DNA of 64,000 bases. Origin: Serinus canaria (lineage: Eukaryota > Chordata > Aves > Passeriformes > Fringillidae). Positions 31,801-43,000 of the stretch are shown piece after piece. How positions within the stretch are numbered: position 1 is the first letter of the stretch; each line of letters starts with the position of its first letter. Where the stretch lies: positions 36,679,059 to 36,743,058 of the forward strand of contig NC_066313.1 of NCBI RefSeq assembly GCF_022539315.1. The letters run 5' to 3'. The notes beneath the pieces were generated by a model, which did no database searches, was not told the DNA's origin, and saw only the letters and a list, made by a program, of their open reading frames with translations. Both the position numbers and the translations under genes were made by a program.

Positions 31801-34430
31801 GGGTCATCACTGTCACTCCCTGTATCCCTCACTCTACAGCAACACATCCCATCTGGGTCTTAAATTTACTACAACAAGATTTCTAGGAGTCTGCTAGACT
31901 TGTACAACTATCATGACTTTCAGCAGTGACTATGATGAATATCCAACTAAAATGTATTTCTGCTATTTCCCATACTGGGAGGGTTTGAAGACAGCAGCAA
32001 CAAAACAGTTGGATCTGTGATTTGTAAAAATTCCAAAATATATCTCAAATATACATTTCATCTTGCTCTAGATATAAATTCTATAAAGATTTTTGAACTA
32101 ATGGACTACATACAACATGTAAATATAAACATATATGTAGCTTCCACAGCAGCAGGTGTAACAGGAAAATTAATTTAAGGTGATAATAATACACATAGAA
32201 ATGATTTAGGCTACTGTCCTCTCATCTTGAAATGATTAAATTCTTCATTGCCATAATAAACCAAATATTATTATAGTTTTGAATATCTGTGTTTTATATA
32301 CAACCACAACTTACTGTGGATTTCAGTAATAGATTTTTTAAGATGCAGAGAGATGTAGAGCTTTAGCTGATATTGTCTTGAGGAATACAGAAAGCCATGT
32401 TTTGATTTCATGCTAAATAATTTAACAGATTTGTCTCAGTCTAACAGTCATCTTAATATGGATGCCACTGAAGTGCAGATGAAAGTCACACTGAAGTTTC
32501 AATGTGAAACTGCAAAAAAATCAAAAGTAACTAGGCAACTCTTGCTATGAATCATCACAAGGGAATTTTTCTTTTGTTTTTTTTTTTTTTTTTTGTCTTT
32601 CAAATTTGTCACTCTTTGGCTTATAAAGATTTCCATGTTACATTGTCCTGAAACATTTCATAAATGCTGAATTAAGGCAAACATTTTTGTTGACTTACCA
32701 TAGGCAGGATCAGGCCTTGCATGATGAATTAACTGGTCAGACTTTGAATTTGGAATGCTTAGCACCAAATGCTTAGCAGAAATGGAAATGAAAGCATGAT
32801 AAAAACTCCTCCAAAGATATGTATCAGTGCTGAAAGCTCCTGAAGGAAAATAAGAACTGTCATTGCAGTTGATATGATCAAATTTATTGAGTGAATCAGA
32901 ATTCCACAGAAGACAATTGAGTTCTCCCACTCACTTTCACAAATCCCAGATTTCTCATATTAATGGAAAAATGTTTGAATAAACAAAACGGTTGTGGGTT
33001 TGGACCATTTTGAATCCTTGATTAATGCAGACTAGGGATTGTGTTCACTTTATGCAGTGTTCACTGTATCAGGTGGGCTCTGGATTGAATCTACATACAG
33101 CTTAAGGCTTCTGCTCCTCCTTAGAAGGAAGAGCATTTCTGTGGTTTTTTTTTTTTTTTTTTGCAGTTTTTTGTAGCTTTCTCATATTCCCATTTTGTGA
33201 CTAAAATCAGTTGTTTATCAAGACAGGTTTATCATTGCTAGTGCCGGCAATGATTCACCTTATCCACTAGGGAGAACTAGTGTTCCCTGGAGATCCCTTC
33301 TAGCCAACTCTCTATGTTGAAGCAGGCGGCCAGATACCAACTCCAACCACAGCTGTTGGCATTTCTTATATTTTACGAGTGCTTGCAGCATGGACTATGG
33401 ACATACTGTGTACACGGTATGGAATTACTATGTACAATAGGTTTAGGGGTGTACATGACTTAGTTTCTAAGCTAACACCGCCCTCACACACAACTGTGCT
33501 TTATTTTTTTGAGACCTGAATCACTTTTCTTACTTCTTGACTTACTAGAGTTAAGTCACAGGGCCTCGACATATGTGTTATGTAAAATCTGAAATCCAAA
33601 CAGTCAAAATTTATGCCTGGTGTAACTCTGGTGCTTTCAGGAGATACAGATGAGAGGACCTTGGATCAACAGCTGTTGGATACCGGCTTGTGAAATGTCA
33701 GAGCTGGAAACCTTTTCAGTTCTGTACAAACACTGTCTGAACTGTGTGAGTCAACAACCTCGCAGTTCACTGAAGCAAATTGCTTAGGAAAAAAGTTTTG
33801 TGCCTATGTGACATACTTTTTCAGAGCAACTCTGTGAAGCAGAGCTGGGAAAAGTAATTTTCTGGTAATCATGAGGTTTTGGACATTTTAAATAACCATG
33901 AGATTTTAAAGTAAGCAGATATGAGTCTAAGAAAGCTGTAAAGGAGCAAAAAGAACCCTCTTTTAAAATTTATTTACCTTTAGTTTTCCAAATTGTTACT
34001 CCTCATAGAGGTGCTTGAAACTGATTGAATTTGACAGGAATTCAGAGCCATTGTTGCAGTTGTCACTTCTTTTTTTTTTTTTCCCCTAAATAAGTGACTT
34101 ATTCAAACTTGCTCTTAGCCTCCCTCTCTAAATTACATCTGTTTAAAAAAATCCCCTGCTTCTTCCAAAGTACTTCCCTGTGAGGCCACAGGACACAAAA
34201 TGTAAATCATAGCTCAGATGGTGTGGACAAACCCTTTTGCCAGAGTTTAAAACCTCTGGCTGTTTCAGGTGTGGATTGGAAGAAATAAGGCACAGGGGAA
34301 GAAGCAGAGCAGTCCTGCTTTCTCATAGGCAGTATGGCATGGGAGACCTGAGACTGTGCCAGCCTTGGTGATGTGAATGACAGGGTTCTCCTACCCCTAT
34401 GGCCCTCTGCCCCATGCTCCTACATGTGCT
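28860..34430. other. Intergenic spacer, no gene seen
   Basis: AT-rich unique DNA. Poly-T runs occur at about 32577-32595 and 33147-33163. A 16-bp unit 'acaaaaccctgccagc' is duplicated at about 31549-31582. Open frames here are short and lack splice context or recognisable motifs. Confidence 0.55.
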
Positions 34431-34433
34431 CAT

Positions 34434-35505
34434 GTATGGGATTTGTGTGGCAAGGTTTTGTTAGTGATGGAGTGACAGGGGTGACTTCTTTGAGGAGCTG
34501 CTAGAAACTTCCCCCCATGCCTAAAGGAGCCAATTTCAACCAGCTCCAAGACAGACCCACTGCTGGCCATGGTTGACCCCATCAGTGATAGCAATACCTT
34601 TGGGATAATGTACCTAAGAAGGAAAAAAGTTACTGCACAGAAGCAATCGCATCCAGAGAAGAGAGGAATAAAACAATATATGAGAGCAGACACCAAAGTC
34701 AGTGCAGACTTTCTGGGACAGAGGTGCTGCAGGGGCTGGAGCAGAGATTCCCCTGCAGCCTGTGGTCCAAGGTGAGGCAGGATGTTTCTGGATGGAGAAC
34801 CTCATGCCAGAGCAGGTGGATGCCCAAAGAACACTCTGCTGCTGGGCAGGTTCCTGGTAGGATCTGTGGCCCTGTGGAGAAAGGAAGCCCACGCTGGGGC
34901 AGGTTTGCTGGCAGGACTTGTGACCCCACTGGGGAGCCACACTGGAGCAGCCTGTTCCTGAAGGACTGCACCCTGTGGAAGGGATCCATACTGGAGCAGT
35001 TCATGAAGAACTGCAGGCCCTGAGAAGGACTCACGTTGGAGAAGTTCAAAGGACTGTCTCCCGTGGGAGGACCCACACTGGAGCAGGGGAAGGGTGTGAG
35101 GAGTCCTTTCCCTGAGGAGGAAGGAGCAGCAGAGACACCATGTGATGAACTGACCGCAGCCTCCATTCCCCATCCTCCTGCGCTGCTGTTGGGGAGGAGG
35201 CAGAGAAATTGCGAGAGACCCTGAGCCCAGGAAGAAGGGAGGGGTGGGGAGAAGGTGTTTTTCAGTTTTGGTTTCATTTCCCATTACCCTAGTCTGATTT
35301 GATTGGCAAGAAATTAAGTTAATTTCCCCAAATCTGTTTTGTTTTGCCCGTGACTGTAACTGCTGAGTGATCTCTCCCTGTCCTTAGGTCGACCAGAGAG
35401 CCTTTCGTTGTATTTTCTCTCCTCTGCCTTGCTGACGAAGGCAGAGACAAAGAGGCTGTGATTAACACCCGGCACCAAGCCGGTGCCAGGGTGCGAGTAC
35501 CCTGA
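34434..35505 (+). mobile_element. Solo ERVL-type LTR directly upstream of FUT4
   Basis: About 1.07 kb matching, from memory, a widespread avian ERVL-type LTR. Recognisable blocks are 'agctccaagacagacccac', 'gcagagattcccctgcagcc', a degenerate series of roughly 40-bp units ending in 'cacactggagcag' or 'cacgttggagaag', 'gaggaaggagcagcagagac', 'gtgatgaactgaccgcagcc', and the 3' block 'ctgagtgatctctccctgtc'. No internal retroviral genes or second LTR are nearby, so it is probably a solo LTR left by recombination. The region equivalent to a TATA box ('gtacctaagaagg', near 34607) looks degraded. It ends about 155 bp before the first in-frame ATG of the FUT4 frame. Confidence 0.8.
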
Positions 35506-35999
35506 GACTCCTTGTGAGCGTCCCTACAACCTTTCCCGTGCGTGCTGGGGCCTGGGCTCTCACCGGGGATCGCTCCTGAGTGCGGAGACACAAATTCCCT
35601 CTGCGGCCCCGAGTCGGGCATTGAGCGGCCCAGACCCGCGTCTCCCCGGCTGCCGCGGCGTTGCTGCCGCACGGGGCAGGCGGCGAGACTGCGAAACCCC
35701 GCCAGGCGCCCGAGCGCTGCACTCCCCTTAGGGCGGAGCGGCAGGGCCGCGGCGGGCGGGGCAAGGCGGCACCCAGAGGCGGGGGGTGGCACCCGGGATG
35801 GGAGTCGGCGGGCGCAGGACGGGCGGGCATGGCCGGGAGGGGCGGCGGCAGTGACACCAGCACCTCCCCGTTACCGGGGCCGGGGGTGGGGGCAGAGTGG
35901 CGGCGGCGGCAGCCCCAGCCCCAGCTCCAGGATGTGCTGCCCGGCCCGGGCGCGGCCGGTGCCCTGCGGGGGGCAGAGCGGCGGCGGCGGGCGGCGGGG
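35506..35999 (+). promoter_or_regulatory. FUT4: FUT4 CpG-island promoter and 5' leader
   Basis: The sequence turns strongly GC- and CpG-rich at about 35560 and stays so through most of the FUT4 coding exon. GC-box-like repeats occur around 35732-35765. The frame is open upstream of the proposed start, with in-frame ATGs at 35661 and 35829, so longer N-terminal forms are possible, as reported for human FUT4. Confidence 0.6.
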
Positions 36000-37067
36000 A
36001 TGGAGGCGGCCCTGCGGCGCTGCCGCGGCTGCTGCTGGCGGCGCTGGCGGCGGCGGCTGCGCGGGCGGCGGTGGGCGCTGGCGGCCGGGCTGCTGGGCGC
36101 CGCCGCCGCCGCGCTCGCCCTCTACTCGGCGCTGCCCGAGCCGGCCCGGGCGGACGGCGAGGCGGTGACCGTGCTGCTGTGGTGGGAGCCCTTCGGCCGC
36201 CCGCGGCGCCTGCCCGATTGCCGGCGGCGCTACAACATCAGCGGCTGCCGCCTCAGCACCGACCGCAGCCGGTTCGGCGAGGCGCAGGCGGTGCTGTTCC
36301 ACCACCGTGACCTGGCGCGGCACGGCGTCGAGGGGCTGCCCCGAGGGTCCCCGCCGCGGCCCCCGCGCCAGCGCTGGGTGTGGATGAACTTCGAGTCGCC
36401 GTCGCACTCTCCCGGCCTGCGTGGGCTCGCCGGGATCTTCAACTGGACCATGTCCTACCGCCGCGACTCCGACGTGTTCGTTCCCTACGGGTACCTCTAC
36501 GTGCCGCCGGCGCCCCGGCCCTTCGTCCTGCCCCGCAAGACGCGGCTGGTGGCCTGGGTCATCAGCAACTGGAACGAGGAGCACGCCCGGGTGCGCTACT
36601 ACCGCCAGCTGAAGGAGCACCTGCCCATCGATGTGTATGGGGCGCGGGGGTTGGCGCTGGCCGAGGGCGGCCTGGTGGAGACCGTCTCAGCCTACAAGTT
36701 CTACCTGGCCTTCGAGAACTCCCAGCACACCGACTACATCACCGAGAAGCTCTGGAGGAACGCTTTCTCCGCCAGCGCCGTGCCCGTCGTCCTGGGACCC
36801 CGCAGGGCCAACTATGAGCGCTTCATCCCCCACGATTCTTTCATCCACGTTGACGACTTCCCCAGCCCCCGGCTGCTGGCCACCTACCTGAAATTCCTCG
36901 ATAAAAACAAACCCAAGTACAGGCGGTACTTTGCCTGGAGGAAGAAGTACGAAGTCCACGTCACCTCATTCTGGGATGAACATTTCTGCAAGGTCTGCGA
37001 GGCTGTTAGGACAGCTGGGAATCAAATCAAGACTGTTCAGAATCTGGCCAGTTGGTTTGAAAGCTGA
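36000..37067 (+). CDS. FUT4: Alpha-(1,3)-fucosyltransferase 4
   Basis: Golgi type II membrane enzyme of family GT10 that transfers fucose from GDP-fucose in alpha-1,3 linkage to GlcNAc of N-acetyllactosamine, making Lewis-x type epitopes. It is a single coding exon, as in mammals, of 355 residues. A short Arg-rich cytoplasmic tail is followed by one membrane segment (about 25-44). The acceptor-side motif WVWMNFESPSHSPGL lies at 126-140 and the GDP-fucose motif FYLAFENS...DYITEKLWRNA at 234-255, followed by VPVVLGPRRANYERF. N-glycosylation sequons are at N79 and N148. The start at 36000 was chosen because it has a strong context (GGGGATGG) and sits just before the tail and membrane segment. 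The frame stays open back to an ATG at 35661 (468 residues), so a longer form is possible. It is shorter than human FUT4 in the stem and in a loop before the acceptor motif. Confidence 0.94.
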   Translation: MEAALRRCRGCCWRRWRRRLRGRRWALAAGLLGAAAAALALYSALPEPARADGEAVTVLLWWEPFGRPRRLPDCRRRYNISGCRLSTDRSRFGEAQAVLFHHRDLARHGVEGLPRGSPPRPPRQRWVWMNFESPSHSPGLRGLAGIFNWTMSYRRDSDVFVPYGYLYVPPAPRPFVLPRKTRLVAWVISNWNEEHARVRYYRQLKEHLPIDVYGARGLALAEGGLVETVSAYKFYLAFENSQHTDYITEKLWRNAFSASAVPVVLGPRRANYERFIPHDSFIHVDDFPSPRLLATYLKFLDKNKPKYRRYFAWRKKYEVHVTSFWDEHFCKVCEAVRTAGNQIKTVQNLASWFES

Positions 37068-40000
37068 TGTTCCTGGCGGGTGAGGCTTGCCTGGACAGCC
37101 TGGGCCAAGTGTCAAGGTGTCGGGAAGGATGATTCTCACAGAGATCATTAGCCCAGGTAGTGGGCATTAGCCACAGAAGGGTGGCATGAGTTGGACAAGC
37201 ATACAGGTACAGGAAAACAAGCTGTGAAAAGCCTACAAAAGGAAGATTTTTATTAAAGAGAAAATTATGAAGGTACAAAGAGACATTATGCCAGACGATT
37301 CCTGAAGAGCAAAGTTAAATTTCCAGAAGTTGTACAGTTACAGAACTTTTCAGTTTCTGCACAGCTCAACATAAATATCTGATGCCAAATTCCGCAGCTG
37401 TACAGCTGAAACCAATTTTGGCAGCTATGACATCTTCCTGGACCGTGATGATACTTTCCTCTGCTCACAGAAGACACATGATCAGTGCTGGTTTTCTGTA
37501 ATACTAAGGCAAAAATGAATGTTTTAAACTGTTTTTTATGGGTGTGAAAGCTATTTACAGACAAATTCTGAGCCGCAAGTGTTGAATGTAAGAATCTTAT
37601 GATACAGTAGCACCTTTTAGCAATGCTTGAAATTGCAGCAGCTAGTTAATAATGCTTTGAACCAAATAATTGTTCTGTTTAGGAAAAAGCTAAGTATGGA
37701 GGGGGCTGAATCTGAGTGGACAAACAGCTCAGGTGATGTAAAGTATTTCTCCTACTACCTGCTGAAACCATAGGCATGTTTATCCTATATGAGAGTAGAC
37801 TGGAACTTTAAGTACAGGAAAACACAGTCTGTAGGGAAGAAAGCTGGAACACTTCCACTCTCCCTTTATTCAGGAATTAGAAAATGTTTACAGGTATCTG
37901 CATGTTTTTCTCTGCAAAATTATTGCCATACAGGAAAATGCAGGGAAAGGCTCAAAATTGCAAGGGTTTTATTGCTGTATTGAATATATATACAGAAAGG
38001 CTAACTTTTTTTTTCTCAAGTAGCAGTAGGCAGTGCTGTTGTATAGCACTCTTTTGGTTTATGGCATGCATTTTAAAAAATTCTGCTGGGGCACAGAGTA
38101 GTCAGAATGTTGTTTTGTTGTTTTTAAAATCATAATTACCAAAAATATCCCCAAATTCCCAAATCACTTCCATTCAGAAATAAAATTACAGTAGAGGATA
38201 AGATCTACATTGTTGGTAAAATGCAGATTGTGTGAGGAAAGAATATAAAAAGGGAAGGATTTGCTGTTTTCTCTTCCTTTGGTTTAGAGGTCTTTTTGTG
38301 GCTCAGCTTTTAAATCAATAAATAGGTTCTAAAGGTAGGACTCCCTTCACTCAGTGCCTGTCAAGGAACATTTACAGTAGTCATTCACTTTTGGACTCCT
38401 ACATTTTGCTGCAGCCATCCTAGTAGTGGATGTGTGGTTACTTTTTGGTTACATGTAATCTTGCTCAGCCAAAGCCAGAAAGAAACTTCAGTTACAATTG
38501 CACATCCTTGCCAAAGCTCAGCCTCCCTGTCTTTTGCAGCTATGAAGTTTGGCAGCAAAAAATTGGGAACCTACAAGAGAGAGACTTGCCCACCTGAATA
38601 ATGTATTCATTCTTCTGCTTTTTAATCCATGGAGTTACTCAGAGACTTCATTCAGAATAAAATCATGGGCACAGAACAGGTGGGAAGAGGAGAAAGTCAA
38701 TTGCAAATAAGAGATGGACATCAGAACAGGCAACCTCACAGGCATTTGTGAGTCCTATTTAGGTTAGGAAGGGATTAGATTTGATTTAAGCACTATGGGA
38801 TGTTGGATGACTGCTTTTAAGATGTATGAACTGGCAGTCTACTGTAATTTATTTCTAGTTAGATGTTCCCCACGATTAGGTAAGCATGGAGCCAAGAATT
38901 ATTGGGAAAAAACTAATTATAATGAAGTTCATTAATAATTTGCACAGTTTTACCAGTTCAGATCTTGCAGGCTTCTCCAATTATTCCCTTTTGCTTTTGT
39001 GGAAGGATGGTTGGCTGAAAGTACTTGATGAACTTTTTTGTTACAGCAATTCCAGAGTTGCTGTAGAATGTTTATTGGAAAGGGAGTGGGATATAGTAAG
39101 GATGATTCCTAATGCTGCACTTTCACTACAAGAAGTATGAAGTGATTGTTTAAAGTAAAAGATTGTTCTTCATGGCATGGCCATCTGTTTCTCTATCAGT
39201 AGTTAGTACTCCCATATTACTGGGTTTTGATATTTTTAAAATTCCAATGTAGGTATAATATTAAGAGTCATAACCAAGTGTCAGGATGATGGGTTCCCTC
39301 TTTTCCTTTGAACGTATAGTATTTTTTTTCTGTTCAGTTTTTATCAGAGTTTGCAGAAACTGATACAAAAACCCAATCTTAAAAGTAATGAAATAATATT
39401 TAAGATTGCACTACTTTTCATCAGTCTGCTGAAACCAGTGCATTTTTTTCAGTCCTCCTAATTTTTTTAGCATTTTGTGAAAGTTTCCAGGCACACAGTT
39501 TTTCTGTGTAGTCCTTAGTAATGCCACATACAGAAGATCAGGCTGCAGGAAGGAAATGGGAATTTCCAGAGATTGCAAACACTAATTTTCTTCTCAGCCT
39601 CTCTAAAAAAAAGAGTTGAAATCTTTGAGGGAATATTTTTGTAAAATTCAGAAAAGAGCTACAAAGCAATTAAAGCATAGTTTGGGTAAAGTGGTCAAAA
39701 TTGCGCAGTATTTGTAAATTGTGCATTGAGGATTTTCAAGAGCTGTAGGGTGAAAACTGCAGATTTGTAGTAATTATTGCAGAACACTTGCATTGGGAGA
39801 AGAGAAGCCTTTTTTAATTTCATCATTCTTACATGGATGTTGCAAATTTGTGGCTTTCCATTTAGGAGGAAGCTCAGACCAGGCCTATAGCTGCTGAAGT
39901 CAGTATTACAGACTTTCTATAGATCTCTGGTTTTTGATCATCCACACCATGAGCTAATAGTGTACTGTACAGGCAAAGGACTGGCTTTTGTAATGCACTT

Positions 40001-43000
40001 TGTAGAGCTCAATGATAAATATAAAGTTTGCCTGAATGAACTGGTTTGTACATTGGGTACCAAGGCATTGCAGATGATGTATACAACCCAGCTGTAAAAA
40101 TTGGGGAAAGCTATTTTCTATTTTTAGTAGAAAAATTTCCTTGAATACATTTTGGAAAGTTTTTTATTCCATGCCTTAAAATATTGGAGTAGAGGGAGAG
40201 AAAGGATATTGTTATCTTCTGGGTTTTATAAGAAGAAGAATTACCATTACTTTTTGGTTATGATGTAAATGGAATAGAGAATTATGTGATCCCTCAAATT
40301 GCATATTGTATCTCAGGGAATTTTATACTGTAAGGTGTCTTGATCTTCATAGAATGAAGTAACTTTTTATTAATGATATATATTGACACTCAATAAAATT
40401 AAAGGAAGTAGTGCAAAATGACCGTATTTTTTATTCTGTTGTCTGTGTTATGAAAGCTGAAGAAAACCAGTTTTTTAAGAGAATGAATGTCTTGTCATGT
40501 TAGTTCAATAAATAAAAGTGGCTGATTATTCTCAGAGTAGTCAGACTATCTGAGGTTAGGCATGAAACCTGGTTCTGCCAGGAGAAAAATATTTTCATAG
40601 GAGAGGCTGTGCTAAGTTATTTTCTGTATGAAAAGGTGCATTTATTGAAGTTGGGTGTTGGAAAAATGTCATTTCAAACAAAAACAAAAACCAAATTTTC
40701 TCTTGGCCTACAGAGAATTTGAATGTGGTTGGATTCTTTTTGCCCCCCCTTAAATTTCAGAATGAGACTATGTTTATTTTGGTATTCAGCATGTTGTGCT
40801 TTATCTTCCTTTTTAGCTACAGTTCTTTTTCCTGGTTGTTCATGGTTGATTTCAACTGAACAGCAAAAGACCCAGAGCCAAAAGCTTTTTTCCCTAAGCT
40901 TGTGTTAACACTGATTGTTGCACAAGTGGTGGCTTACCCCTCTCTTTACTCATCTTACTGCACAGTATTGAGAAAGCATTTCTGAAAATTCCTGCCCAGC
41001 TAGGAAGGGGGCAGAGCTACAGACCTTGCTTTTCCTTGTATCATTATCACATTTAGCTTTTCTAAGTAGAGCTTAAACTGACTGCTTGCTTAGTCCTGCC
41101 TGAGGGGGGAAACATTTTTTTACCTCGTTTTCCAGATGGCGCTGAACACTGGGTTTGGGAAACTGGTTAAATATTTTTCTGACAAATATTACGTACCATT
41201 TGTTCAAGCTTGTTTGGTGAGTGCATGAGTGAGTGAGTTATGCTTGAATTAACTCACTGCTCTCTATCCAGTCATATAACATGGTGTTTGTTTTAAGAGA
41301 GTAAATAACCCTTTGTAGGGTGCACAGACCTGACTCAATCTAAAATCTGTTGATGAGAACACAGTGAATGTGGATTTAAGTGGTGTTTAACTAAAGATAA
41401 CCCAGGATCAAAGTATAAGAGCCTGTTTTTAATCAGTTAAAAAAAGTCATTATTTGAATAACTTGCCTGTAACCAGCTTGGTTTATGTAACCAACTCAGT
41501 TCAACAATTTGCATAATTATGTCTTTTCTTCTGTGTGGTCATTTAAAAAACAATACCCCAGGACAGAATTTCTATGACTTCTTTGCATTCCAAAGTTTTT
41601 TTTTTAATGGTCTTGAGCTAAATACTTAAGCTTAATTTTCACACAATGGCACCTGTTTCTGAGAGTCTTACCCTGAAATTATCTGAGTTAAAAAAGTTGG
41701 ACCTATTTTTCAGGAGTGCTTTGAGAGCTGCAGGGATTTCTCACTGCTGGTGCCAAAGGTGCTCAATGCACTCAGGAAGCATTGAGAAGCTAGGGCCTCC
41801 TTTTAATTGAAAAATTTTCTCTTAAGGGGTACATACTTTTCTGAATTCTTTCAATGATTTTAGGTCCTTATAATTGCATGGGTTTAATTTTTGCAACAGA
41901 TTTAAAACTGAACTTTATTTCAGGAATACTCAATATTTTAATAATATTCTTTTAATAACTATGAAAAATGGTCCCAAATTTGGAAGTTGAATTTTTCTCT
42001 ATTTAACAAATTTAATCAACCCGTAGGTTGGCTGTACACATTATGGAGGAAATTCTGCATTTGCATCCTTGAATTTTTCATTGATGTAAAAGATGCTGTA
42101 GATATTTTGGATTATGAGAAGCTCATAAAACAGGAAAACAAAGCATTAGGAATACCCAAGCTGTGGCCTGCTATGGCTCTGAGATCCTGATCACATGAAT
42201 GCTTATGGCTGGAAATTGGCCATCTTGCTTTTAAGCAGAAGGCAGAAAGATGATTGCAAATAAAAAGCATAGATTATCAGATTGTGGATATATTTCTGTG
42301 CATTTGTAATGCTGTCAAATCACTTTGTGTAGTATAAACATGATTAATTTATGTGAAGCAAGCATAACATGACTACATGAAATACAGCAAAATAATTGTC
42401 CTAAAGGCAAAGTTGGATTTAAAATGGAAAAATGATACTGGGGAAAAATAAAAAGGCATGCAATTGTGGGAAAGCATGGGTAGACATTTTAAACTGTTGA
42501 GTGGGAACAAACAGAGAATGTCCTTGGAACTGCTGACTCTAGCCCAAACTGAAACCAGAAATCATAGGTTGAGAATCTTGCTGGTACTCTTGCTTACATC
42601 TCCTTCTGAATAGGAATGGCCTCCTGAAATTAAGGCAGAGCTCTGAACATTTTCATACCACTTCCAGTCTCAAGTATATGTTTTGCTTGCCTCATTGTTT
42701 GTTTCTCTTCTATGTCATCCACGTGTTTCTCCTCAAATGTGCACTGACCTGAGGATGTCTTCTTTCATGTCTTATTACTTTAGAGAAGGAGAGCTAAGAG
42801 GAGATAAGTTAATATATGGATGGTTGCTGGAAATTCTGGTTGCATTTTGAAAGAGTTCTGGGGTCAAGATCAAGTAAGCAATACAAGCTGAATACAAAAC
42901 AGAGAAACGTGTTTAGGGCAGCATCTTGTTGGAGACCTCAGGCTGGTCTGAAACATCTCATCAGTTTTTAAGTCTGAGACTTTATGCTGTGAGTTTTCTA

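Noticed and set aside
34699..35277. 192- and 160-codon minus-strand frames
   Set aside because: They lie inside the ERVL-type LTR, which has no coding role and contains degenerate internal repeats that keep frames open.
35871..36620. 249-codon antisense frame over FUT4
   Set aside because: Shadow of the GC-rich FUT4 coding exon; Pro, Gln and Ala runs and no motif.
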